Source of the DNA: an uncultured Agathobaculum sp.
Lineage (GTDB): Bacteria; Bacillota; Clostridia; Oscillospirales; Butyricicoccaceae
Direction: 5' to 3'
Length of the DNA stretch: 7,644 nucleotides
Assembly (NCBI GenBank): GCA_944380945.1
Contig: CALWJG010000069.1
Location: forward strand, 1 to 7,644
A program made the translations under genes and the position numbers. Below are positions 1-6,688 of this stretch, in pieces. The notes under the pieces were generated by a model, which searched no databases, was not told the origin of the DNA, and saw only the letters and a list, made by a program, of their open reading frames with translations. The first letter of the stretch is position 1. Every line of letters starts with the position of its first letter.

Positions 1-63
1 CCGGACACTATAAGGATGCGCAGGGACTGGGAAATGCTCCCGACGGGGAAGAAATTTTTTTGA
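1..63 (+). CDS. Possible 3' end of a convergent gene, cut by the window edge
   Basis: Plus-strand frame 1 is open from the edge for 20 codons to a TGA at 61-63, just before the acetyltransferase stop. About 70% of its third codon positions are G or C, which fits the genome style. Its residues run PDTIRMRRDWEM..., with no recognisable motif. A second frame (from base 3) gives GHYKDAQGLGNAPDGEEIF, which also looks protein-like, but it runs on through a seven-T tract (55-61) into the antisense of the acetyltransferase gene. I cannot decide between these frames, or rule out that the stretch is plain intergenic DNA. No terminator with a proper U-tract is visible between the convergent stops. Confidence 0.2.
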   Translation, partial: PDTIRMRRDWEMLPTGKKFF

Positions 64-69
64 GACGGT

Positions 70-681
70 TTATCCGAACAGCTGGCCGGGCAGGCGGTGC
101 TTTTCGCGCGGCGGGAAGGATGCGTCAAACGCCTCCACGTCCGCGGGCGTGATGGAGAAGAACACCTCGCTCTCGGTGAGCACGCCCGCGGGCAGGGTGT
201 CCGCCGCAAGCGGCATCGCCATCAGGTAGCCCGAGCTGTTGCCCTCCGCGTCCGTGATGCCGAAGTCCCGGCCGGGGCGGAAGCCGAAGCGCGGGTAATA
301 GTCCGGGCTGCCGGTCAGCGCCACGCCTGCAAAGCCCATCTCCCTCGCCTGTTCCAGCGAGTGCCGCACGAGCGCCGAACCGACGCCCCTGCGCTGGTAA
401 TCCGGATGCACGGACAGCGGCCCGAAAATGACGATCGGGAAGCGCGTGCCGTCCGGCTGGACGATGGCCGCGCGGCTGTACATGATATTGCCGACGATCC
501 TGTCGCCGTCGAGCGCGACAAAATCCAGCTCCGGGATAAAGTCCGGGTGCGAGCGCAGGCGGTGCGCGACCAGATGTTCATCGCAGCCGGGCTTGTACAC
601 ATCCCAGAAAGCGTCGCGGGTGAGCTCCTCTACCGTACGGTAGTCGCCGGGCTGCTCCGGACGGATTACAATGTTATTCAT
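70..681 (-). CDS. GNAT family N-acetyltransferase (YhbS type)
   Basis: A 203-residue predicted acetyl-CoA-dependent N-acetyltransferase, probably cytoplasmic; the substrate is unknown. Seen: an N-terminal strand typical of the fold (IVIRPEQPGDY, 4-14), the strand before the cofactor loop (FGPLSVHPDYQRRG, 86-99), and the pyrophosphate-binding motif Q/R-x-x-G-x-G/A as QRRGVGSA (96-103). These are followed by the SPDYYPRFGF segment (125-134), which is characteristic of the YhbS/COG3153 branch. The length is slightly above the family's usual 165-200 because of a C-terminal tail ending in PREKHRLPGQLFG. The ATG is backed by AGGAGG nine bases upstream. It is the last gene on this strand and sits directly behind the Clp-gene terminator, so its transcription is a puzzle (see findings). 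The family assignment is secure; the substrate cannot be read from the sequence. Confidence 0.9.
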   Translation of the reverse strand: MNNIVIRPEQPGDYRTVEELTRDAFWDVYKPGCDEHLVAHRLRSHPDFIPELDFVALDGDRIVGNIMYSRAAIVQPDGTRFPIVIFGPLSVHPDYQRRGVGSALVRHSLEQAREMGFAGVALTGSPDYYPRFGFRPGRDFGITDAEGNSSGYLMAMPLAADTLPAGVLTESEVFFSITPADVEAFDASFPPREKHRLPGQLFG

Positions 682-690
682 GGTTCAATT

Positions 691-696
691 CCTCCT
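691..696 (-). promoter_or_regulatory. Ribosome binding site of the acetyltransferase gene
   Basis: A perfect AGGAGG on the minus strand, nine bases before the ATG at 681. It fixes the start and lies only five bases beyond the U-tract of the upstream terminator. Confidence 0.85.
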
Positions 697-701
697 GTTT
701 C

Positions 702-728
702 AAAAAGCCGCCCAAGCGGGCGGCTTTT
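702..728 (-). terminator. Intrinsic terminator after the ClpE-like gene, possibly bidirectional
   Basis: A perfect 11-bp inverted repeat, AAAAGCCGCCC / GGGCGGCTTTT, with a four-base loop. On the minus strand the stem runs straight into TTTTT, making a classical Rho-independent terminator about ten bases after the Clp stop codon. On the plus strand the stem ends in only TTTT, so termination in that direction is possible but weaker. Confidence 0.9.
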
Positions 729-738
729 GCACTTGTAC

Positions 739-3042
739 TTATATCGTTTCCAGCACTATCTTGCCGTCTGCCGCGCGCAGGTATGCGCCGGTGAGCGGCT
801 GCTCGCCCGTGACGATCGCGGTCGCGAGCGGGTTTTCGATCTCCTTTTCGATCAGGCGGCGCAGGTTGCGCGCGCCGAACTTGATTGAGAACGACTTTTC
901 GACGAGCCAGTCGAGCAGGCTGTCGTCCCAGCTCAGGCGGATGCCCTTGTCGGCCAGCGTATCCCGCAGCTCGCCCAGCATGATGACGGCGATGCGGCGG
1001 AAGTCCGCCTCGGTCAGCTGGTTGAAGGCGATGATCTCGTCAATGCGGTTTAAGAACTCGGGGCGCATGATGTCCTCGAGCGCCTTCATCGCGCGCTCCT
1101 TGCTTTGCTGGGAGACCGTGCGGCCGAAGCCCGCAGGCGCGCCGCCGGTCGAGGAGCCCGCGTTCGAGGTCATGACGATGACCGTGTTCTCAAAGCTGAC
1201 CACGCGGCCCTGCGCGTCGGTCAGGCGTCCGTCGTCCAGGATCTGCAGCAGGGCGTTGAGCACGTCCGGATGCGCCTTTTCGATCTCGTCGAACAGCACG
1301 ACCGAGTACGGGCGGCGGCGGATCTTTTCGGTCAGCTGGCCGGCCTCGTCATAGCCCACATAGCCCGGGGGCGAGCCGATCAGGCGGGAGACCGTGTGCT
1401 TTTCCATATATTCGGACATATCCAGCCGCACGAGCGCGTCCGGCGAGTCGAACAGGTCGAGCGCGAGCTGTTTGACCAGCTCGGTCTTGCCCACGCCGGT
1501 CGGGCCGACGAACAGGAAGGACGCGGGCTTGCGCTTGGGGCTGATGCCCGCGCGCGAGCGGCGGATGGACGCGCAGACCGCGTCCACGGCCTCGTCCTGC
1601 CCGATGACATGCGCCTTGAGCCGCTCCTCCATGCCCTTGAGGCGCGCGGACTCCTGCGCCGCGACCTTGGAGGCCGGAATGCCGGTCCAGATCTCGATGA
1701 CCGAGGCGAGCAGCTGCTCATCGACCGCCGGGGCGGGCTTGGACAGCAGCTCGTGCAGCTGCCCCTCGACCTGCAGCAGGCGCTGCCGGCAGGAGGCGAT
1801 GCGGGCCCAGGTGTCCTCGTTCTCGTTGACCGCGCTCGACTGCGTGAGCAGGTCGAGCTGGGTCTGCAGGCCCTCCAGCTCGGTCTGCAGCGCCGGGATC
1901 TCGGACAGCTGGGGCGAATCCAGATTGAGCCGCGAGCAGGCCTCGTCAATCAGGTCGATGGCCTTGTCGGGCAAAAAGCGGTCGGTGATATAGCGCTCGC
2001 TCATCTCGGCGGCGCGGCGGCACATTTCGTCCGAAACGGTCACGCCGTGGAAAGTCTCGTAGTACGAGCGGATGCCCTTCAAAATCTCGGTGGTCTCAGC
2101 GACCGACGGCTCGCCGATGTACACCGGCTGGAAGCGGCGCTCGAGCGCGGCGTCCTTTTCGATATATTTGCGGTATTCCTTGAGCGTGGTCGCGCCGATC
2201 ACCTGGATGTCGCCGCGCGCGAGCGCGGGCTTCAGGATGTTCGCCGCGTTCATCGAGCCCTCGGAATCGCCCGCGCCGACGATGTTGTGCACCTCGTCGA
2301 TCACAAGGATGATGTTGCCCAGACGCTTGACCTCGTCGATCAGGCCCTTCATGCGGCTCTCGAACTGGCCGCGGAACTGCGTGCCCGCGACGAGCGCGGT
2401 CAGGTCGAGCAGGTGTACTTCCTTGTTGCGCATCTTGAACGGGATGCGCCCCTCGTTGATGCGGATGGCCAGCCCCTCGGCCACGGCGGTCTTGCCGACG
2501 CCCGGCTCGCCGATCAGGCAGGGGTTGTTCTTCTGGCGGCGGTTGAGGATCTGGATGACGCGGTCGGTCTCGCGTTCGCGGCCGACGATGTGGTCGATGC
2601 GGCCCTCCGCGGCCTTGCGCGAGAGGTTTTCGCAGTAATTGTTCAGGTATTTGCGCTTTTTATCGTCCCGCGGCGGGGCCTGCGTGCGCGTGCGGGGCCC
2701 ATCGGACGGACGCAGCGGCTGCTGCGGCCCGCGCGGGGAGGAGGGCGCCGGCGGGTTGGACAGGGGATCGGTCTCGTGCGGCGCATCGTCGTCCGAGCCG
2801 TCCGCACCTGCGGCGACCAGATTGTTCAGGTCGGCCAGGGATTCGATCTCGCCCGAAAGGGCCTCGAGATCGTCCTCCGTGATGCCCATTTGTTCCATGA
2901 TATTGTCAAGCGGCTTGACGCCCAGCTCGCGCGCGCACTTGAGGCAGAGCCCCTCCTGCGTGGTCTTGTCCGGGCCTTCGATCTTGGTGATGAATACCAC
3001 CGCGATGTTTTTCTTGCACCGCGAGCACATTGGCATGTTCAT
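739..3042 (-). CDS. clpE: ClpE-like AAA+ unfoldase with N-terminal zinc finger
   Basis: A 767-residue ATP-dependent unfoldase expected to form hexamers and feed proteins to ClpP in the cytoplasm. Order of parts: a zinc finger with C6-x2-C9 and C33-x2-C36; a low-complexity acidic, proline-rich linker (about 75-130); AAA module 1 with Walker A GEPGVGKT (178-185), Walker B ILVIDE (245-250) and ERRF (301-304); a short helical middle segment (about 376-435); and AAA module 2 with Walker A GPTGVGKT (513-520), Walker B LFDE (583-586) and pore loop GYVG (560-563). AGF at 637-639 sits where Clp ATPases carry the ClpP-docking tripeptide. The ClpA/B/C-type N-terminal repeat domain is absent, which with the zinc finger points to ClpE; at about 700 residues B. 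subtilis ClpE is shorter. The ATG has AAAGGAG seven bases upstream. No CtsR heptad repeat or CIRCE element is visible upstream. An uncharacterised ClpC/ClpE paralogue remains possible. Confidence 0.93.
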   Translation of the reverse strand: MNMPMCSRCKKNIAVVFITKIEGPDKTTQEGLCLKCARELGVKPLDNIMEQMGITEDDLEALSGEIESLADLNNLVAAGADGSDDDAPHETDPLSNPPAPSSPRGPQQPLRPSDGPRTRTQAPPRDDKKRKYLNNYCENLSRKAAEGRIDHIVGRERETDRVIQILNRRQKNNPCLIGEPGVGKTAVAEGLAIRINEGRIPFKMRNKEVHLLDLTALVAGTQFRGQFESRMKGLIDEVKRLGNIILVIDEVHNIVGAGDSEGSMNAANILKPALARGDIQVIGATTLKEYRKYIEKDAALERRFQPVYIGEPSVAETTEILKGIRSYYETFHGVTVSDEMCRRAAEMSERYITDRFLPDKAIDLIDEACSRLNLDSPQLSEIPALQTELEGLQTQLDLLTQSSAVNENEDTWARIASCRQRLLQVEGQLHELLSKPAPAVDEQLLASVIEIWTGIPASKVAAQESARLKGMEERLKAHVIGQDEAVDAVCASIRRSRAGISPKRKPASFLFVGPTGVGKTELVKQLALDLFDSPDALVRLDMSEYMEKHTVSRLIGSPPGYVGYDEAGQLTEKIRRRPYSVVLFDEIEKAHPDVLNALLQILDDGRLTDAQGRVVSFENTVIVMTSNAGSSTGGAPAGFGRTVSQQSKERAMKALEDIMRPEFLNRIDEIIAFNQLTEADFRRIAVIMLGELRDTLADKGIRLSWDDSLLDWLVEKSFSIKFGARNLRRLIEKEIENPLATAIVTGEQPLTGAYLRAADGKIVLETI

Positions 3043-3151
3043 AGTGAAACTCCTTTGCCGGCAGAGCCGGTCTGTGAATCAGGAAGGAAACAGGCGGCTT
3101 GCAGCGCCGCATTCGTCCCTTTCGGACGGTCCGTTCCCGATGCTTTATGGA
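3043..3151 (-). promoter_or_regulatory. Leader region of the ClpE-like gene with three inverted repeats
   Basis: This 109-base gap holds, in transcription order: the palindrome CGGAC-C-GTCCG (3123-3133); a hairpin GCGGC / GCCGC with a seven-base loop (3094-3110); a hairpin CCGGC-TCT-GCCGG (3058-3070); then the ribosome site AAAGGAG (3050-3056), one base after the last hairpin. None is followed by a U-tract, so I do not call a terminator. The last hairpin is placed where it could influence ribosome access. That role is inference; the repeats are seen directly. Confidence 0.45.
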
Positions 3152-3156
3152 TTATA
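3151..3156 (-). promoter_or_regulatory. Candidate -10 box for the ClpE-like gene
   Basis: A perfect TATAAT on the minus strand overlaps the cvpA stop codon (ATA-TAA-T). It lies about 108 bases upstream of the Clp ATG. No convincing -35 hexamer sits 16-18 bases upstream and there is no extended -10 TG, so an activator or an alternative sigma factor would be needed, or the match is chance. Confidence 0.35.
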
Positions 3157-3766
3157 TCGCCACCGGCAGCACATCGATCAGCCCTGCCAGCAGCATGGTG
3201 TTTGAGACCCGTTCGGGCGAAAGCCACCCGAGCGGGGAATAGGTGATGGGGGAAACCCATTCGATCCCGATCAGGATGAGGGCGATCAGGATCACGCCCG
3301 TTGCAAAGCCGACCGCGCCGCCCGCGACCGAATCCAGAATGCCGATCGGGGTCGCGTGTGCGACAAAGCGCAGGCTTTTGACGAGCAGTCCGGCCAGCCA
3401 GCCGAACAGGATGATAAACAGGATGAGCAGCAGCAGAAAGGCGATGCTCTCCGCCATGCTGACCGCGGCTTCGGTCACGGTCTGGCGCAGGCCGTCCAGC
3501 ACGCCGCTGGACACGCCGAGCGCCGCCCGGCGCTCGAATACGTCGCCCACGATCGGGAGGACGACCCACTGCGCAGCGGCGGGCGCCGCGGCGCGCGCGG
3601 CGAAATACGCGGCGGCCAGCGCGGCGATGCGGCCGGCCAGCCCGCAGAACGAGCCGAGCAGCCCGCGCCGGAAGCCGAGCAGCATATTCACCAGCACAAT
3701 GGCGATGAGGATCAGGTCCGGCAGGTTGATGAGCCGCAGCAGCTGCCCGGTTACGTCACTTGTCAT
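3152..3766 (-). CDS. CvpA family membrane protein
   Basis: A 204-residue integral membrane protein of the CvpA family. E. coli CvpA is linked to colicin V production and envelope homeostasis, but the molecular role of the family is unsettled. Seen: hydrophobic segments at about 16-35, 38-58, 105-127 and 147-168. The glycine-rich GFRRGLLGS (31-39) after the first segment is typical of the family, and the fourth segment begins GGAVGFATG (149-157). The open frame extends 22 codons further upstream, but that part is arginine-rich and inside the preceding gene. The ATG at 3766 has GAGGAG seven bases upstream and starts with the expected soluble-to-membrane transition, so I chose it. The gene overlaps the end of the DUF5711-like gene by 11 bases, implying coupled translation. 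Confidence 0.85.
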   Translation of the reverse strand: MTSDVTGQLLRLINLPDLILIAIVLVNMLLGFRRGLLGSFCGLAGRIAALAAAYFAARAAAPAAAQWVVLPIVGDVFERRAALGVSSGVLDGLRQTVTEAAVSMAESIAFLLLLILFIILFGWLAGLLVKSLRFVAHATPIGILDSVAGGAVGFATGVILIALILIGIEWVSPITYSPLGWLSPERVSNTMLLAGLIDVLPVAI

Positions 3767-5018
3767 CGGCGATCTCCTCGGAGCGTTCGGAATGGGCGGT
3801 GAACAGGCGCGCGTTGCGCGTGTACAGCGCATAGACTATGCCGTCGTCGGTCAGCAGCAGGCGCCGCGCGCCGACGGCGTCGGCATTGGACCACTGCGGG
3901 ACAAGACCGGTGTTGTAGACCGACACGCCCGATGCGCTCAACGCCGCCACACCGGCGCCTGAGACCGCGAGCGCGGACGGCTCTTCCTCCAGCCCGCGCG
4001 GCTCGGACAGTTTGCCGTTTCGCAGCAGATACAGGTCGCAGCGTGCGCCGCCCTCATACGAGCGCGTGGCGAACGCCAGCGCGTCCCGGCTTGCGGCAAC
4101 AGAGATCAGGTCGCTGGCAGCGACCGTGAGGATGCGCTCCGCCTCGCCGTTCCGGCGCACAAGATAGAGCCCGTCGTCGCACAGCACGGTGGCCGTGCCG
4201 TTTTCCAGATAGTACACCTTGATGCCGAGCGCATCCGCCAGCACGGCGTCCGCGATCAGGTCGCCGTTCGACAGGTTGTAGAACAGGACATGGGAATCCA
4301 GCGCCACGCCGTTCTGCTGGAAGGCGAGCGCGGCGAGGGTGTTCCCGTCCGGCGAAAGGCCGGCGGCGCAGATATAGTATTCCGACGACTGGTATTTGAA
4401 TACCTCGCTCCCGTCCGACGCATAGACCGAGACCGCAGTGCGGTAGCCCTGCTCGTCGGTCACGAGCGCAAAGCGGCCGTTCCGCCCCACGCTGCCCGTC
4501 AGGATGGGCGAGCCGAGCGTCAGCTCGGCAGTCGGGCCGGCGGAATTGGTCAGCGCGGCCTGCATGCCGCCGCGGTCATAGACGAGCACATAATCGTCGG
4601 TCGTTTCGACCACCGGCGCGGCATAGCCGAGCGAGTATTTCATCGAGGTCACGCTGCCCGGCCGCGCCAGATAGAGCGCGTCGCTGTCCGCATAGGCCAG
4701 ACCGGACTGGAACAGCGCGCCGTCGGCAAAGGTGCTGTTTTCGTAGTTGATGGCGGTGATGTCGCCCTCGCGCCGCTGCAGGCCCGCGGCGGCATATTCC
4801 GCGAAGCTCCGGATGGAGGACGGCAGGAACAGCCGGAAGTTGGTCAGCAGGAAGAGCAGCGCGCCGCATACCAGCAGCCAGCCGGACACTGTGCGCAGCG
4901 TGCCGGTCAGGCGCACGCGGGGGTCCTTGTTTTCGCGCAGCAGCCGGCGGCGCTCCCGCGGGGAGGCCGGAAAGCGGATGATATTCTGTTTTTTCCGTGT
5001 AGTATGCTGTTCACTCAT
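3756..5018 (-). CDS. DUF5711-like membrane-anchored beta-propeller protein
   Basis: A 420-residue protein of unknown function resembling the DUF5711 family. Residues 1-42 are basic (RKK, RERRRLLR) and probably cytoplasmic; one hydrophobic segment lies at about 44-60 (SGWLLVCGALLFLLTNF). The remainder repeats short strand-turn units (for example DDYVLVYDRGG, GRFALVTDEQG, GNTLAALAFQQNG), as expected of an extracytoplasmic WD40/PQQ-like propeller. The orientation is inferred from the positive-inside rule. No catalytic motif is visible. An in-frame ATG at 5042 would add eight residues, but it lies inside the ribosome site itself and has none of its own, so the ATG at 5018 is preferred; its spacing to AGGAGG is unusually long. 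The gene overlaps cvpA by 11 bases and follows truA after 78 bases. The family name is from recognition of its pattern, not from a search. Confidence 0.75.
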   Translation of the reverse strand: MSEQHTTRKKQNIIRFPASPRERRRLLRENKDPRVRLTGTLRTVSGWLLVCGALLFLLTNFRLFLPSSIRSFAEYAAAGLQRREGDITAINYENSTFADGALFQSGLAYADSDALYLARPGSVTSMKYSLGYAAPVVETTDDYVLVYDRGGMQAALTNSAGPTAELTLGSPILTGSVGRNGRFALVTDEQGYRTAVSVYASDGSEVFKYQSSEYYICAAGLSPDGNTLAALAFQQNGVALDSHVLFYNLSNGDLIADAVLADALGIKVYYLENGTATVLCDDGLYLVRRNGEAERILTVAASDLISVAASRDALAFATRSYEGGARCDLYLLRNGKLSEPRGLEEEPSALAVSGAGVAALSASGVSVYNTGLVPQWSNADAVGARRLLLTDDGIVYALYTRNARLFTAHSERSEEIADDK

Positions 5019-5040
5019 GGGAAAACGATCCCGCCTCCTC
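5019..5040 (-). promoter_or_regulatory. Ribosome site with long spacer for the DUF5711-like gene
   Basis: GAGGAGG (5034-5040) lies 15 bases before the preferred ATG, longer than the usual 5-10. The spacer contains an inverted repeat, GGGA / TCCC, with a six-base loop (5019-5032). If folded, it would shorten the effective distance between the ribosome site and the start codon. Confidence 0.5.
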
Positions 5041-5096
5041 ATTGTATCGCGTTTTGCGTGGGAAGATGTGAATAATTCCTGAATTTCGTCCGGCGC

Positions 5097-5873
5097 TTAT
5101 TTGTTCAGCCGGAAGGGGGCCAGTTCGGGCGTGTGGTCATACCACAGCCGGTTCATAAACAGCCCGTGCGCCGGCAGGGTGGGGCCGGCCTGCTCGCGGT
5201 CGCCCGCGCGCAGGATGGCGGTCACGTCGTCCGGCGTGAGCTTGCCGCCGCCGACGTAGGTGAGCGTGCCGGCGATCGCGCGCACCATGTTGTACAGAAA
5301 TCCGTCCCCGCACACACGGATGCGGATCAGCTCCCCTGCGGGTTCGACCTCGCACCAGAACACCGTGCGCACCGTGCTTTTGACCGGCGTGCCCTGACTG
5401 CGCACGGCGGCAAAATCCTGCCTGCCGACAAAGCGCTGCGCGCCTGCCTGCATCCGTTCGATGTCGAGCGGGTAGTTGTAGCGGTAGGCATAGCGCGCGT
5501 GGAAGGGGTCGCGCAGGGTGGAGGGATAGATATAGTAGGCGTATTCCTTTTTGGTGCAGTCAAAGCGGGCGTCAAACCCGTCCGGCACGAGGGCCGCGCC
5601 CGACACGGCGATATCCTCGGGCAGGAAGCTGTTGACTGCATAGGGCAGCCGGCCGACCGGGATGGTGCACTCCTCCGCCTTGAAGTTTGCGACATAGCGC
5701 CGCGCGTGCACGCCCGAATCCGTGCGTCCCACGCCGGAGACATGCACCCTGCGCCCGAGCAGGCGGAAGAGCGCGGTCTCCATGCTCTCCTGAATGGAGG
5801 GGCCGTTTTTCTGCACCTGCCAGCCGTTGTAGTTGGTCCCGTCATAGGACAGGATGAGGGCGATGTTTTTCAT
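5097..5873 (-). CDS. truA: tRNA pseudouridine(38-40) synthase TruA
   Basis: Isomerises uridine to pseudouridine at positions 38, 39 and 40 of the tRNA anticodon stem-loop; cytoplasmic. At 258 residues it has the normal family length. Seen: the N-terminal LILSYDGTNYNGWQVQ (7-22); the catalytic motif GRTDSGVHA (49-57) with nucleophile Asp52; the segment KEYAYYIY (109-116) followed by RDPFHARYAY (121-130); and the C-terminal GDGFLYNMVRAIAGTL (189-204). The open frame extends 49 codons upstream as arginine- and alanine-rich sequence inside ecfT. The ATG at 5873 begins MKNIALILSYDG as expected of the family, and GAGGG lies eight bases upstream. That ribosome site overlaps the ecfT stop codon, eleven bases separate the genes, and this order (ecfT-truA) is standard in Firmicutes, so translation is probably coupled. 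Confidence 0.97.
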   Translation of the reverse strand: MKNIALILSYDGTNYNGWQVQKNGPSIQESMETALFRLLGRRVHVSGVGRTDSGVHARRYVANFKAEECTIPVGRLPYAVNSFLPEDIAVSGAALVPDGFDARFDCTKKEYAYYIYPSTLRDPFHARYAYRYNYPLDIERMQAGAQRFVGRQDFAAVRSQGTPVKSTVRTVFWCEVEPAGELIRIRVCGDGFLYNMVRAIAGTLTYVGGGKLTPDDVTAILRAGDREQAGPTLPAHGLFMNRLWYDHTPELAPFRLNK

Positions 5874-5884
5874 GTCCCCAGCCC

Positions 5885-6688
5885 TCAAAGCCCGTGCGGC
5901 CGCAGCAGCAGGACCGCCGCGCACACCAGAACGAAAATGACGAGCGCGCAGATGTCCACGCGCGTGATCTTGAGCTGGCGCATGCGGGTGCGGCCCACAT
6001 CGCCGCGGTACAGGCGGCATTCCATCGCGGTCGCGAGCTCGTCCGCCCGGCGGAACGCCGAGATGAACAGCGGCACCAGAATGGGGATCATCGCCTTGGC
6101 GCGCTGCACGAGGCTGCCGGATTCAAAATCCGCGCCGCGCGCCTTCTGCGCCTGTATGATCTTTTCGGTCTCCTCGATCAGCGTGGGGATGAAGCGCAGC
6201 GCGATCGACATGATCATCGCGAGCTCATGCACCGGCACATGCAGCTTTTTGAGCGGCGCGAGCAGGCGCTCGAGACCGTCGGTCAGCTGGATCGGGGAGG
6301 TGGTATAGGTCAGCATCGAGGTCGCGATGATCAGCAGCATCAGGCGGATGACCATGAACACGGCCGTGCGGATGCCTTCGCGGCTGATATGCAGGATGCC
6401 CCACTGCCAGATATAGTCGCCCGGCGTGTAGAACAGGTTGAGCAGGGCGGTGAACGCCACGATGAACAGCACCGGCTTCAGGCCGCGCACCACCATTTTG
6501 GGCGGGATGCGCGAAATGCCGATGATGACGCCGAGGAACGCGAGGATGATCGCATAGGAAACCGGGCCGTTCGCAAGGAACAGCAGCACGATGAACGCGA
6601 CCGTCAGCACGATCTTGACGCGCGGGTCGAGACGGTGCACGGCGCTGCTGCCCGGGAAGAACTGGCCGATGGTGATGTCTCGCAGCAT
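5885..6688 (-). CDS. ecfT: ECF transporter transmembrane subunit EcfT
   Basis: The 267-residue membrane scaffold of a group II energy-coupling-factor importer: it links the two ATPases to interchangeable substrate-binding S components that bring in vitamins and metals. Seen: the N-terminal FFPGSSAVHRLDPRVKI (10-26), typical of the family; hydrophobic segments at about 27-39, 43-58, 71-87, 108-127 and 245-262; and the two cytoplasmic coupling motifs. The first is the standard ARG (183-185, in QKARGADF). The second reads CRL (224-226, in AMECRLYRG) where A-R-G is the textbook form. The start overlaps the ecfA2 stop as TGATG, and AAAGGGGG lies nine bases upstream, so the two subunits are translated together. 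The substrate cannot be read because no S component is in the window. Confidence 0.95.
   Translation of the reverse strand: MLRDITIGQFFPGSSAVHRLDPRVKIVLTVAFIVLLFLANGPVSYAIILAFLGVIIGISRIPPKMVVRGLKPVLFIVAFTALLNLFYTPGDYIWQWGILHISREGIRTAVFMVIRLMLLIIATSMLTYTTSPIQLTDGLERLLAPLKKLHVPVHELAMIMSIALRFIPTLIEETEKIIQAQKARGADFESGSLVQRAKAMIPILVPLFISAFRRADELATAMECRLYRGDVGRTRMRQLKITRVDICALVIFVLVCAAVLLLRPHGL

Noticed and set aside
9..61. Plus-strand terminator from the GGGA…TCCC repeat and the T-run at 55-61
   Set aside because: The stem is only four base pairs and is separated from the T-run by about 14 bases, so it does not make an intrinsic terminator.
3091..3133. T-box-like look of the plus strand (GCGGC…GCCGC followed by TTCGTCCC)
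   Set aside because: The conserved T-box core is not present, there is no specifier stem, and the strand would lead only into antisense sequence.
1105..3246. A 713-codon plus-strand open frame opposite the Clp gene
   Set aside because: It is antisense to a clearly conserved AAA+ protein, rich in Arg, Ala, Gly and Asp, and has no motif. High G/C at third positions of the real gene suppresses stops on the other strand.
5041..5046. TACAAT as a -10 box for the DUF5711-like gene
   Set aside because: A transcript start about seven bases downstream would remove the AGGAGG ribosome site, and there is no -35 at a suitable distance (TTCACA lies 20 bases away).
5874..6020. Extended 49-residue N-terminus for TruA
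   Set aside because: The extension lies inside ecfT, is Arg/Ala/His-rich, and TruA proteins begin at the MKNIALILSYDG-type strand; a ribosome site supports the ATG at 5873.
5133..6308. Long plus-strand open frames opposite truA and ecfT (also near 97-888, 4290-5075 and 5894-6985)
   Set aside because: All are antisense to well-supported genes, with compositional rather than protein-like sequence and no ribosome sites worth noting.
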